Shown: positions 24,301 to 35,398, counted from the first letter of the stretch. The stretch: 64,000 nt of DNA from Phragmites australis (GCF_958298935.1 NC_084922.1:560501-624500), one strand, 5' to 3'. The notes: a model not told the origin generated them from the sequence alone. Numbers and translations are program-made.

Positions 24301-27300
24301 GCCCAATGGTCAACAGGTGTCGTCTCGTGCCGGCTTGTGCTTGCCGGCGGCGCCGCCCTGGGCGCCTCCGCGGGCATCACCCTCGGCACGTCCTCGCGCC
24401 CCGGTCTGCGCGCCTTGCGCGGCTTGCCACGCTTGCGGCCGCCTGTCGTGGAAGAAGGCTCCCCCTTCCTCCGGTCACCCTGGCAGGCATCCCACTGCTC
24501 CCGAGTGAGAAGGAGCTTCCCGCCAGTGGTGGTGGGCCCCGAGAGAGATTGTGGCTCATCGCTGTCGACGACCTTGAGGCGACCTATCGCCTCCTCGATC
24601 GACATCGTGGAGAGATCCAGCAGAGACTCGATCGAGCGAGCCATCTGCTTGTACTTCTCGGGGACGCAACGGAAGAGCTTTTCGACAGCTCTCTCCTCGC
24701 CGTAGGTGTCATCGCCGAACTGCACCATCTTCTGCAACAGAGTGTTGAGACGGAGAGCAAAATCATCAACGTCCTCACCTGGCTTGAAGGCCAGGTTCTC
24801 CCACTCCTTGCGAAGTGCCTGCAGTGTGGACTTGCGGGCGCGGTCGCTGCCGATGCGTGCCGCAGCGATGACGTCCCAAGCCTCCTTGGCAGTCCGCTTA
24901 TTGGTAAGCGAGAACTGCATCTCGGACGGGACTGCTGCGATGAGGGCATCCAGTGCCCGTCGATCCTGGTCGTAGTCGACGTCGCCGTACCGGACTGCCT
25001 CCCACATGTGCCGCACCTGGAGCTTTACCCTCATCACCGCAGCCCACTCGACGTAGTTGGTCTTAGTGAGGGTAGGCCACCCACCGCCGGGGCCGACGTC
25101 CCTGACAACAGCCTGGAACCCGTGGTGACCACGGTACCGATCCGGGGAGAGAGAGCCACGCCGCCTGTAAAGGCCGCGCTCTCCATCGACCCGTCCGCCA
25201 CCGTTGCCGTGCGCGCCTCCTCCAGGAGCGCCGCCGGCGTGCGCGCCTCCTCCAGGAGCGCCGCCGGCGCGTCCGCGCCTGTCTGGGCTGCCGCCCCGCT
25301 CGTGGGCGTGCGCCGCTGCCCACTGTGCCGCCCGCTCTCGCGCTGCCTCTGCCTCCGGCAGCTCGAGGTCCGCGTCGGCGCTGTCGTCAGCAGAAATGGA
25401 GCTGCCGGTGCTGCCGCGCAGAGCCTCGACCTCCGCTGCCGCCGCACGCGCTGCAACCGCCGCCGCCGCTGCTTCTGCCTCCGCTCTGGCTGCTGCTAGC
25501 TCCGCCGCTGCCAGCCTCGACGCCCTTGCCGCCGCCGCAGCGGTCTCTGCCGCCGCTCGCTCGCGTTCCTCTGCCGCGGCAAGTTCGGCCTCCTGCCGAC
25601 GCCGCGTGCTCGAGGCGACCGAGCGCTGAGACTGCCCTGCGGACATGACGCGCTACCGGGGGAGGGCTGCTGCGTGGGGAGAGGGCTGCTTCAGACGAGC
25701 TACTGCTGCTCTGCGCAGAGGGAGAGGGGTGAGCAGGAGCAACCGGGGCTGCTGCTGCTCTTAGCTGGGGCTGCTGCGAGGCTGAGGGGGGAGATGAGCA
25801 GGAGATGCTCAGGCTACAGGATAAACAGGCTCTGATACCACTTGTTAGTCGCTGAATTCTTACTCTTGGTAGTAGCAGAATTCTTACTCTCATCGAGAGA
25901 GGATGACACTAGGAGTTGGGGCAATTTTTTCTTTATTTCTCACACAAATGCCATGCCAACCTGAGGGGTTGGGGATACATATTTATAGGCCCATGGCCAG
26001 CCAAGCATATGCCAAGATGCTAGTCTAAGATGCTAGTCTAAGATGCTGTCCTAGATGCTGTCCTCTAGTCTAAGATGCTAGTCTAAGATGCTATCCTAGA
26101 TGCTGTCCTCTAGTCTAAGATGCTGTCCTAGATGCTGTCCTAGTGTCCTAGATGCTGTCCTAAAGCATATGGGCAGCAAGACCACCACCATGTGGCAGCC
26201 CCACAAAGACCATGTGCTACACAAGGACTTATCCCATCATCAATCGATACTGCATCCCTTTCCCTTAATGAGCCTGAGTTGCAAGCCGTGTCTGTTGGAG
26301 ATGTGGAGGTTGATATTCAGGAGAATGAAGATGAAGCCAATGAGGATGAAGAAGCCTAGTTGGATTGGTGGAGGATGAACTTGGAGTTGCAGCATGTTAT
26401 CTCCTTTATGAATTATCATTTCCTAAATTTGAGACTGTTATCATGTTATGTTATTGTGATGTAATAGAACTTTAAGTAGAACCTGAACTCTATGGCTTAT
26501 TGTTGTGATTTGTGAACTGCTATGTGCTATTGTGCTATGTCAATTTCAATATATTGTGCTATGTTGCAACTTGTGAAGTTGTGAACTTTAGTATGTAGTA
26601 GCTATGTGCTATGCTATCTAATTGACTGATTCTATAAGGGAAGAAAGGCCGACTGAAGTGGAAGGCTCCTCATCCTCAAAGGTGACGTAATTCAATCAGT
26701 TTTCCCTCACTTCTATACATTATGTAGTATGCACTTGTGGGTTGTAATTGTAAGTTGTAAACCTCTTCTACATTCTTTTGCAGCCTTGGCTATTGGCTAC
26801 TTGGATCATCGGAATGGTTGTTGGAAAAGAGAGAAGAAATGGCACAAGAACAAGGTAATTTGTTCCTGCTATTATTAGCATATATATGCAGCCTCTGATC
26901 TGCTCATCTGCTACTTGTGTGCGCCTCAGTTACTTTGCTACTTGTGTTCTCTTTGCCTCTGTTACTCTTGTTGCTCTTGCTCTAGTACATGTTTGGCACT
27001 CTACTGCTCTAGTACTCTTGGTGGCTTGTTGTATCACGTGGCTTGCTGGTTATGCACCATATTAATTATTTAAAAAAAATTGTAAAATGTATCCGTGTAT
27101 TGGGTTTTTTAGGAAAATGGCATATTTGCGTATCCGTATCAGCCTGATACTGATACACATATCTGTATCGGTGCTACATAGGTAGTCGTATGATCCCGTG
27201 GATCAACTTGAAAATTACTTATTGGGAAAAAGCACACAAGAAATAACAAAGATTTCAACTATTGCTTCGGTAAGGAAACAATAACTTCATGTAAAAAAAT

Positions 27301-30300
27301 TGTCTACAGATACATGCTACAAAGGATGGTACAGATCCACATAATTTTGGGGCTCCAATTGGACCTAGGCATTCTACCTTTCCAAATGTCATGGTAGGAA
27401 AGCTGAATAACATGTTAAAAAAAAGAGACTAAAGCTCCAATCAGAATGTCAGATTAATAGATATGATTAAATAGCAAGTGCTACCACAGTGATACAGCAT
27501 GGATGAATTCATGAAATTACCTTCAGCAGATTCTGCGCAGACACACTTTCACAGGCTTCCAACGAAGTAATCTGAAAGGCCAACAAGATGTTTTACATCT
27601 ATAAACAGAGGTCAGCATTCAAGGTATTCTGTAGGCTATTGGAACCTACCTTATTTTTCTCCATGACATCATTTGCAAGTTCTACGGGCCAAAACCCAGA
27701 GGATGGGAAGAGCTGAGGGCATACAAAATTGAGACGTGATGATATCCTTGCACTACCTTTCAAGATAGGAATTTCCATGTTTTTACTGCATTTATCGAAG
27801 AAGGGAAAATAAGAAACCAATAGCACAAGACCAATCAGCCAAAAAGCAGCGGCACAAACTGAAAGTGCAACTTAACCAGTGGCATAGAACGAATTTACCC
27901 ACATCAACAACAACAACAACAACAACAACAAAGCCTTTCAGTCCCAAACGAATTTACCCACATCATGAAAGTAAAATTAAACCGTAATAAGAAGCGGTTA
28001 CTAACAAATATGAACAGTCATTTAGTTCATATTTATTCAATATTTCAACATGTGAGATCTGTTTTGTATTATAACGGAGTTGTTAACCTTGGACTAGCAA
28101 GCAGTGTCAATTAAGTTCAAATTGAAGCAAGAAATCTATACTCAGAATGTACTTCAAACATAAAAAGCAGATGGAACTGGATCTTACATTTCATGTCCTG
28201 CCATGATATGCTGTGTTGCACCAAACTTTTTCATCCAATTCTGATAGTCAACAGCTTTAGTCACAGAGGATGGACCTAAGTGGATTATGCAATTTACTTT
28301 CTTGCCACTTTCTGTTTGGTCGGAAGAATCTTCATAAAAGTAGCTAAGAGCTTGCAGTGAAAATAGTTCTGGCATATGATACTCTGTGGGGCAATCCACC
28401 AGAAGAACAGTTGGTCCAGGAATTGACGGGCCAAGAACATCACTTGGATGAACCTAGAGGTTAATTGACAAACAAAAGTAGCTTTAGACAAGAAAATCAA
28501 ACCAGATAAATGGTGTGTGGAATTGATATTCAAACTTATATTTTTCTTCTGAATTTTGACAAGATTTCAAGCTTATATTCAAAACTTACATTACCCTTAC
28601 CATTTGAAAAAACTACGTCTAGGGTAAAGCAGCGGGGTTGATATATCTGATAAGCTTAACTTACTCTGTTAAATTAGTCAGGTATAATTAACAAGTCCAA
28701 GGCAAACAGGCACATGTTTTCATGGTGTATTTACGCAACAGGAAATATCCAATACGCCGCACCATCCCAATGCACCATAAACTTAACAGCCTCCAAAAAT
28801 CCAATAGAATTAGGCTAATGAGAGGCAGAAGTGATCTCCCAGATGGCAAAAGACTCATTCATAGCAGAAGGTACTACAAAAATGACAACAAAAATAATAA
28901 GTATCATTTTATTCAGAGCTAACCATTTCATCGAATTGATCAGACTGCACAGAGTTCCCAAGTTGAAGTTCACGATACTTCGGCCCAGGCTTAAGACCAA
29001 GGGCAGCAGCCTTAGCAGGGTCAAACTTTCCCTTAATTTCTGGCAATTCACAAGCATAGACTATAGCAGTATCATTAGGCTTCAAGTCAATATCCTTCAA
29101 GCTACCAGCTCCATTGCAATAACTTGGTTTGACAAACATTGCTGATATTCGGACTACTTCATCCTCAAGAATAACAACAGAGTCTTTAGATTGTGAAGAA
29201 GATACATTCCGTCCAGCACCAAAGCTATGCGTGTGAAGCATCGCTCTATTTGGGATAAAAGATCTCATTGCCCCAGCTAAAAAATCAAGGTCAGAAGGGC
29301 CCCATATGTTCACCTATGTTGCAGTAAACAGGAAGACTCCGATTAGTCTGTTGAAATACTTTTAAACCTGGATGCATGACCAGACAGCAAAGACCAAAAT
29401 AGAAACCATGTGATCTCACCGACATGCCCTCATCTCCTATGCCTGCTAGAGTTAGCACCAGGCCTACATTATAAAATAATACAAATAGCTATGTCACGAC
29501 AATGTAACATCAGTACATCGAACAAACCAAATAATCAAGTATATAGGATTATAGGTAAAAAGAAGTAAAAAATAATAATACCTGGAAGGCCCCCTGCGGT
29601 TTCTGAGCACACACGAGTTAAAAAGATATGGTCAATCTGGGAAGTGGAGGATTGTTGTGTAAGCAAGTTAACAATTTACAATACTATAATACATAATACT
29701 AGGTTATAAACAATGAATGGGAGTGTGTTGAGTGGAGTGGAGGGGAGGGGATTCCAATCACATACCTTTGATAACTTTATCTTGTGTTCGGTACAGAAAC
29801 GTTGAAGACCCTGTCCGATGGAAAGATTTGAGTTTAATCAGCAAAAACAAGAAGGAATTATCGCCAAAGCTTTAAGTTGGATTATGTATTCACTGCAGCT
29901 CAGCATAAACCAAGGTTTCCAAAATCCTTTATACAACACCTCACAAAAGATGATTTTATTTCCAGTTAATTGTCATTGTTAGTTATTAGATTATTTAACC
30001 AAATACAAGGGAACCATATGCCTTAGCAGACCATACCTCGCCGGCGTTAAATATAAACCTTTGTTTGTCGAAGAAGAGTAAAATGGAAGGTGAAGTGTCC
30101 TGTGTGTCCATTCCTGTACCGAGTATCTGCACAGCATGAACAAAGGGTTGTGAGATCAATAGAAAACAAAAACAACAACAGCTCCCGCTCCCATGAATCA
30201 GTTAAAGGAAGGAATAGTCTTGCACTAGTTGTTTGGTGCAACCAATGAGGTTGTTTACCAAGAGGACAACCCGTAAGGCCATAACCAGTAGCTAGAATTA

Positions 30301-31101
30301 TTGAATGCATGATTTACAAATTACTACAATTCTAGTAAGGATTATGAATTTGCATGGTTACTTAGTGGATGAGGGCATTGATACTATATCTTCCTTGTGG
30401 AATTGGCACCATTCAACAGGTAACAATTTAAAGATTGATAGTTATTCCTAGAAAAGTTGCATACTGACGGCTTAAAATTTGGATTCGATGCTATGGTCTC
30501 TTTACTCTTCAAATACGATCAGTTTGGGATGGCATTTTGGTTTACGCCCAAAATGTTAAGGTAACAACAGCAAATGAATGCAGCCTCTGGGAACTAATTC
30601 GCGGTATCACAGTTGCATGAAGTTTACAAACTTGTAGAAGAAATACTTGCGCCCATGATCCAAGCACAAATAAACCCCAAATTAGCATGGTTACTAAAAT
30701 CGATTGAGCTGAATTGGCGCCAAGTAGGCCGAAGGAATCCGACAGAGACGGCGCATGGGAATCAGTCAGTTCCTCACCTGCACGTAGCAGGTGGTGTTGA
30801 CGGGGTTGAGCCTGCGGGTCTTGAGCTCCATGCTCCCGCGCTTCCCGCCATCCATCCCTTCGGCCCGCTTCCTGTTGAACGGTGCCTCCTTGTCCCCGCC
30901 GACCATCTCCTCCTTGGGCGCCTTCCTGAGCGTGCTGCTCCCGCGGCGGCTGGGCTGGGCGCGGAGGCTGGCGGCGCGCCCGAAGGAGGCGGGGGAGGAG
31001 AAGAAGCGGCGCGAGAGGTGGAGGAGAGGGGCGGGGGCTAGGGTTTGGGACAGGGGGAGGAGGAGGAGGAGGCGGAGAGGGGCGGCGGGCACCTGCGGCA
31101 T
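18326..31101 (-). CDS. TRZ4: Long-form tRNase Z (RNase Z, TRZ3/TRZ4 type), 12 exons
   Basis: Minus-strand exons: 30778-31101, 30037-30126, 29766-29810, 29582-29636, 29420-29463, 28924-29313, 28188-28453, 27650-27785, 27521-27571, 19686-20158, 18988-19591 and 18326-18637. All phases join to 2790 nt (929 codons), close to the roughly 940 I recall for plant long forms. The enzyme cuts the 3' trailer from pre-tRNA. The start MPQVPAAP opens an Arg/Ser-rich N terminus with RRFFSS, suggesting mitochondrial import. The N-terminal half is the inactive metallo-beta-lactamase-like domain. The active half has [14 protein letters not shown] (exosite PxKxRN), [15 protein letters not shown] at about 645-651, VVHC at about 774, YSGDTRPC and a final HEATFED...ARNHST. 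Intron 9 (20159-27520) holds a copia retrotransposon in the same orientation. The choice of TRZ4 over TRZ3 rests on the MTV1 neighbour. Confidence 0.92.
20165..20533. repeat. Intron 9 sequence left of the copia element, probably an older insert
   Basis: This stretch contains phrases such as ATGCCATTGGAAAGTTGCC that do not look like ordinary intron. It continues across the copia insertion at 26245. I could not define its ends or its family. Confidence 0.25.
20539..20889 (-). repeat. Copia 3' LTR (351 bp)
   Basis: On the plus strand it starts TGTTAGTCGCTGAATTC and ends CCCGTCA. It contains a short array of GATGCTGTCCTAGATGCTGT-type repeats (about 20708-20815) with fewer copies than the other LTR. 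Confidence 0.93.
20898..25646 (-). CDS. Copia gag-pol polyprotein (1582 codons)
   Basis: The N terminus (about 1-120) is Ala/Glu-rich and probably helical. The gag core begins near 192 ([18 protein letters not shown]). Only the second half of a CCHC knuckle remains (HWAKDC, about 447); its first two cysteines are missing. The protease motif DTGATHHM is near 517. GAG-pre-integrase WHERFGHLH is near 648. The integrase D,D,E residues lie in HGDLCGP (about 713), RTDNGGEF (about 775) and NGVVERRN (about 812). Reverse transcriptase starts near 1108, with YVDD at about 1260. RNase H has SDSDHAGD near 1424. The order PR-INT-RT-RH defines Ty1/copia. After [10 protein letters not shown] the linker is shorter than I expect, which suggests an in-frame deletion. 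There is no stop or frameshift across 4.7 kb, but the gag defect may limit function. Confidence 0.95.
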   Translation of the reverse strand: MSAGQSQRSVASSTRRRQEAELAAAEERERAAAETAAAAARASRLAAAELAAARAEAEAAAAAVAARAAAAEVEALRGSTGSSISADDSADADLELPEAEAARERAAQWAAAHAHERGGSPDRRGRAGGAPGGGAHAGGAPGGGAHGNGGGRVDGERGLYRRRGSLSPDRYRGHHGFQAVVRDVGPGGGWPTLTKTNYVEWAAVMRVKLQVRHMWEAVRYGDVDYDQDRRALDALIAAVPSEMQFSLTNKRTAKEAWDVIAAARIGSDRARKSTLQALRKEWENLAFKPGEDVDDFALRLNTLLQKMVQFGDDTYGEERAVEKLFRCVPEKYKQMARSIESLLDLSTMSIEEAIGRLKVVDSDEPQSLSGPTTTGGKLLLTREQWDACQGDRRKGEPSSTTGGRKRGKPRKARRPGREDVPRVMPAEAPRAAPPASTSRHETTPVDHWAKDCRQPRRGQAHVAQAEEEEPALFMAHASIELPPAAPAAAALLHLDEPKAHALLGDGSGNDKTDGWCLDTGATHHMTGRREFFTELDSSVRGSVKFGDASGVEIKGVGSVIFTAVSGEHRLLTGVYYIPALRNSIISLGQLDENGSRVVVEDGVMRIWDRRRRLLAKVTRGTNRLYVLNVQVAQPLCLAARRDDEAWQWHERFGHLHFEALKRLSAAEMVRGLPCLDHVEQLCDVCVLTKQRRLPFPQRASFRAKERLELVHGDLCGPVTPATPGGQRYFLLLVDDLSRYMWVMVLGSKGEAADAIRRAQAAAEAECGRKLRVLRTDNGGEFTVAEFASYCADKGIQRHYSAPYSPQQNGVVERRNQTVVGMARALLKQRGMPAVFWGEAVVTAVYILNRSPTKALDGRTPYEAWHGRKPAVSHLRVFGCLAFAKELGHISKLDDRSTPGVFNEGRGWAWDKAMDDRSAPTYDDFTVEYVHFEGAGGVGSSSLTSVSTPVPEPPPTPAPATSTAPRSPARTSAAMSSSPAPPQPATPRTPAPTGTSPGTSTPTPARVEHSPVELATPLSHDEERIDAYHDGEPLRYRTMENLLGDQPVPGLVPHDLEAQLHLACDDGEPRSFAKAERHAAWRAAMQLEMDAVEKNRTWELADLPRGHRAITLKWVFKLKRDEAGAIVKHKARLVARGFVQQEGVDFDDAFAPVARMESVRLLALAAQEGWRVHHMDVKSAFLNGDLKEEVYVHQPSGFTIPGKEGKVLRLRKALYGLRQAPRAWNAKLDSTLKGMGFEQSPHEAAIYRRGSGGTALLVGVYVDDLVITGTKDSEVAAFKEEMKATFQMSDLGPLSFYLGIEVHQDDSGITLRQTAYAKRVVELAGLTDCNPALTPMEERLKLSRDSTTEEVDATQYRRLVGSLRYLAHTRPDLAFSVGYVSRFMQRPTTEHQQAVKRIIRYVAGTLDHGLYYPRCPGAAHFVGYSDSDHAGDIDTSKSTSGILFFLGKCLVSWQSVKQQVVALSSCEAEYIAASTASTQALWLARLLGDLLGRDTRAVELRVDSKSALALAKNPVFHERSKHIRVRYHFIRGCLEEGSIKASYINTKDQLADLLTKPLGRLKFLELCSRTGMVQSSHKTTHKT
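25828..25840 (-). other. Copia primer binding site, tRNA-iMet
   Basis: On the minus strand TGGTATCAGAGCC lies two bases after the 5' LTR end. It is the standard complement of the 3' end of initiator tRNA-Met. Confidence 0.93.
25843..26239 (-). repeat. Copia 5' LTR (397 bp)
   Basis: It matches 20539-20889 except for a few substitutions and extra units of the CTAGTCTAAGATGCTGTCCT-type repeat (about 26010-26165), which account for its greater length. Confidence 0.93.
26245..27200. repeat. Older transposon-like remnant flanking the copia element
   Basis: Just past the duplication the plus strand reads a short acidic tail ([18 protein letters not shown], then [10 protein letters not shown] and a stop), reminiscent of a hAT transposase C terminus. 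Near 27110-27180 there are tandem GTATC/GATAC phrases of the kind found in hAT-like ends. The copia element probably jumped into this older insert. Confidence 0.3.
27905..27931 (+). repeat. (CAA)n microsatellite in a tRNase Z intron
   Basis: Nine uninterrupted CAA units in the intron between exons 28188-28453 and 27650-27785. Confidence 0.95.
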
Positions 31102-33740
31102 GGCTCAGATCAGAGAGAGGTGTGCGGTTTTATTTCGTCGGCCTCGCCTCGGGGTTTTAGGGCGGACACGGATTGGGTTTTTACATTTTCTTTTCTTTTC
31201 TTTCTGTTTCCTCTTCCTCCTTTGCTGCTAAATTTTATGGATTTTTACTTCCCATTTATATATGCAACACAAAATCTGCGTAGAAAAGAGCTCTGAAGCT
31301 TTCTGTATGCTTTTTATGTTTAAATTGGCAGTGTAGAAAATCACCAATCACATAATAATTGTTTTGGTTGTCTCTGATGTAAACATCTTGTAAACTTAGA
31401 ATATCCTATTTTTGAGAAACTTCAACGGTCGCAGCACCACTATTTTTACCAACCAAGCTAATAAGCTGTAATTCCCTTGCACAGTTTTGTAGTATTCAGT
31501 TTTTTAACAAATCGGTGCCTAACAACTCAGCACTTGCAAAATTATGACCATCAACTCAACACTTGCAAACCTTAGGAGGCGGCTAGGACGGAGGGGCGAC
31601 AGTCAGGTCCAGCACACTGCCAAATCGATGATGACGTGAACAAATCAAACGGGAGGGATGGAGTTAATTCCAAGGCCGCCAACGGGAATGGTGGCATCCT
31701 AAGGAAGGTGCAGCGTCGAAGAAAAGAACGACGAGTGAGAGAGGAATTGACGTAAACTTTTTCATGTGTAACGTGAGCATCGACGCCATCAACATTAAGC
31801 AACGGCCGTCAGTGAGACTATAGGAGCATAGCTTGGGACTGGAATTGAGATCCAAAATTTTGCATATAACTTTATGCGAATTAGTCCCTCCACATCACAC
31901 TCACTCCGCCGTGGCTGATGGCTCCTGGCTCCCACTTCTCTGTCCACCGATGGCGACGGCGATGACTACCTTTCCGTCTCGAATGAAATATGGTTCCTCA
32001 TTTGTCTCTTCCTCCCTCTCCCCCTACGACACACACAGACACATGCACCGGAAATCCGACGTCACACTCCTCCAGCTCCAACTCCAGTTCTACATGATTG
32101 TTGTGTCTCTCCTCCCCCGCCTCTCCTCCTATCCGGTCACACCGCTAGCTACACCGATGTGACCTCATTCCCCCAATCGGTTAAGGTATGTACTAGTGTT
32201 GTAGCACTTCCCCGGGATGAATCAAGATCTGCCGGTAGATCCAATCCTTGTGCCCCTTCACTGGCAAGCATAGGTTTTTTAGATCCTAGGAGCTTAGTTA
32301 GGTAACTGTTTTCTTGATGATTGCGAATTTTGATGCCTACAGATAACTCACAAGAAAGGGGGGGGGATGACTACAGAAAGGATGTAGTTTTCCTACATAT
32401 GACTCATCAGAAGAAAGGAAAAATGCCTACAAATATGATTTAGGTTTCCTTGACTACTAATTTGATTTCTGCAATGAGATAGTTCTATAGGCAAAGCCCT
32501 AAGCTGCTGAGCCCTATGTTGTTATGACTTAATTTTCTCGAGCTTCGTATTAGTATAGTTTTATATGCAGATGCTGTTCAGATCCCCTTTGCCATTTAGT
32601 TTCAACACTAGGAAACTCATCCGTGCCAAAGGAGCTGATAAAAAGTAGCAATATGCTACCCCGTACTCTGCGGGCAGAAATTTAAATGATGTTTCTGCAA
32701 GGGTTAAGTGTGCTACATCCTATCCTTGATGCAAGTTGTACAGGTTCTGCAACCTAGAAACTGAAAAATGGCCTAAGCCGCTAGCAAGCTAACAAATAGC
32801 ATTCGTAGCAGCTGCCATTGCGGCAGTGGATCTCTGCCGCTACCATGTCAAGGTAGCAGGCTAAATGTAGCGTTTTGTAATTTAGCGGATGCAATAGCAC
32901 TTTGCGGGCCGCAATTGCGGGTTGCAATATCACTTAGCGGGCCGTTATGTTGCGTTGCAAAACCTAGCATGCCAACAACTTAGGCCTTGCTCATGGGTAG
33001 CCCGACCTGACCCGACCAGTCCAGTGCACAGGGCCAAGCTCAAGCTTAACTTCACAGCTCATAGATTTTTTTCAAGACGGGATCGGGCTTCAAAAAGAGG
33101 CTCAAACCCAAAAAAGCTCGAGAAAACCCAGAAAAGCTCAAGCCCAGCCAAAAAAAACATTGTCGGGTCAGGATCGAGCCTAGAAGCCCGGCCCGGTGTC
33201 GGACTCAGGCTTGTGGTTTTCCCGCTGGGCTTTTCAAAACCTGGCCCGACCTTTGAATAGGTATAACTGAACTCTCTAGCCCAGCCTCTACTCCACTCAC
33301 CACTCTCTAGACGCCCAGGCCCCAGACCACACTCGGTCGCCACCACCCTTGCCCCGATCGCCGCCCTGGCCACCCCTATCCTAGGCCCTGGCCGTTGCCT
33401 ACGACCTACCGGCGCCTCCCTGCTCCAGCTACCACCTATGGCCTACCAGCGTCGCCTTGCCTCGGCCGTCGCAGCCTTGGCCCAACCGCCGTGGTGTCGC
33501 ATGCGCCCTACCAGGCTACTTGTGCCCTAGTTGCTTAGATGTGCTCTAGCCCCTGGTTGCTCGGTTGTGTCCCGGCCCCCATCTGCTCGATCGTCGCATG
33601 TGCCACAGCTACTCGGCTGCTCCCACCTGCCTTAAAATTATGAGTACTTTTAAAATTCTGCTATTGTAATTTAGCGCCTGCAATATTGTCCGCTATCCAC
33701 AATCCGCTACCCCAACACCAATTCGCTGCCACCCCGTTAT
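31102..33740. other. tRNase Z 5' flank and repeat-like DNA; no gene seen
   Basis: The first few hundred bases upstream of ATG 31101 must hold the promoter; no clear TATA box is visible. From about 32770 to 33740 the sequence repeats AGCCGCTAGC/AATTTAGCG and CCCGACC/GGGCTT phrases typical of hAT-like grass repeats. Ends and target duplications could not be set. Confidence 0.4.
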
Positions 33741-33744
33741 AAGA

Positions 33745-35070
33745 ACTTATTCCCAAGATCTCCTATGCCTCTCATATCAATCACTGGAACAAGTAGCCGA
33801 TACGTATAATACAACAGTTATGTCATCACAGTCATATATCATACATAAAATTATTAATGTTACAGAGTTCAAAAGGTCTTCAAGTCATATGGTATATTAC
33901 AAACCTGGCCTAATGGCCACTAAAAGCACAGCGAAACGACTACACAAAGCCATAGACCGCTAGGGTGCGAACGTGACTACTAAATCTACTCCTTATTTGC
34001 GTCTTCTTCTCCGATGAAGTTGGCATCTGCTTCTTCATCTGAATGATAGCAAGAATGAGCATGGAAGGTACTTGGCAAGTCTTATACTATTTCAAGGTGT
34101 TGATAGATTCATAAAGGATATCTAAGGATAAAGTTTTACGGTTTAGTTTTAAGCGTAAAGTAGTTTTATATAGAGATTACATTGTATTCTCTATTGTTAA
34201 TTTTGAAATAACTTAACAAGGTAACAAGATAATTTTGGGGGGTTTCGATCCTAGGAGTGGCTACACATCGCTCCGCGATCCCTATCATTATGTATGTGTA
34301 CCTCTAGTACTACACAACTCCTAGTAGATTGAGCTATTAATCTCATCCTACGGACATCTAGTCCATACACTCACTCATCAAAGACACACACACCCTTGAG
34401 TCTAATCAAAGCGTGGCCATTGCCTTTTGTATGTCTATGACTGTGGACATGACTATTCAAATAGATTTATACTTTGTAGAGGTTATACACTATACCCAGA
34501 CGATATTCTCAGTCTTCAACTATTGCAAGCAAAGAAGCGAATCATATATAGACACTTCATTCATCTTTCCTTGTCGAACCATACTACGAGATACCTCAAG
34601 TGCTCCAGGTCTCGTATAGAGAGCAATCCCCTGATGACCATCGGCGTGGCTAGGGCAGAAACTCCTGCGTGAAAACTTGACAGACACTTGGGTTCTCCTA
34701 GTAGGATGCCCAGCTCAGTCGGAAGAAAGAAAAGTCAAGTTCTGCCCATACAGGACGTATGGTTGCACTGTGTGGCTTAGTATGACGGTGCAATGATTCA
34801 GTATTTATATGACCAGGGCAAGCATCTTCTGTTGGCAATGAATATCACAAAGGTAGCTCAAGCCCCCAAGAACATCCTTGTAACATCGCAAAATCTCAAC
34901 AATGTTGAAATCAAAATCATTTCAAGGAAATCAAATCCAAACAAAATTCCAAAACATTTTTCCTCTCGCTCACGCGCACGCACCCGGTTGGCCTCATAGT
35001 CAAGACACGAAAATGCTACCCGCCTAACCCATGACACCTGCCTAACCCCTACCATGTACCGACGCTGAAG
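33745..35070 (-). mobile_element. LTR-like segment (copy E), minus orientation
   Basis: On the minus strand GAATAGTCATGTCCACAGTC (about 34460-34433) matches a box at about 39508-39530. Further on comes an acceptor with an acidic mini-exon (34038-33986). The outer limits are approximate. Confidence 0.35.
33986..34038 (-). other. Acidic terminal mini-exon module (copy E)
   Basis: After CATTCAG the minus strand reads EEADANFIGEEDANKE and stops with TAG at 33986-33988. The hairpin just upstream is decayed: AAGTACCTTCCATGCTC instead of GAGTAC/GTACTC. Confidence 0.4.
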
Positions 35071-35395
35071 TCACCATCTACATCGTCGCCTCGCTGCTCC
35101 TTTTACTCTAGCATCACACGATGACAGCATCCAAGAACCTCGCCAACTTGGGCACATGCACAAAGAAAAGGCCATCACCACCTTGGCTACCGTGCCGCTT
35201 TTTCGCCTATGCCACGTGCTTCCAAAGCCGCTACATCGCCACATCCTGTTGGCATTGACAAGCCATCGCACACCGTACCACACGCAGAGATCCATCATTA
35301 GACCCCACAGTCGGCCGCTATAGCCCTCGCCTAGCTATTAAATCGCAACCGCTCACCCTCCGCACCTCACCGACACTCGCTGAGCTCCAACATCC

Positions 35396-35398
<3 letters not shown>

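Larger units (their letters stand above)
20539..26239 (-). mobile_element. Ty1/copia LTR retrotransposon, complete, in tRNase Z intron 9
   Basis: LTRs at 20539-20889 and 25843-26239 both run TG...CA. They are bordered by the 5-bp duplication TCAAT (20534-20538 and 26240-26244). On the minus strand the 5' LTR is followed by TGGTATCAGAGCC, the tRNA-iMet primer site. A purine-rich GGGGGAGA tract precedes the 3' LTR. A single 1582-codon frame fills the interior. Outside the internal repeat, I counted about five substitutions between the LTRs. That implies a fairly recent insertion, older than the gypsy element at 50-61 kb. Confidence 0.95.

Noticed and set aside
22263..25629. Long plus-strand frames (for example 24219-25499 and 23028-24206)
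   Set aside because: They are complementary shadows of the GC-rich copia gag-pol on the minus strand and show no domains.
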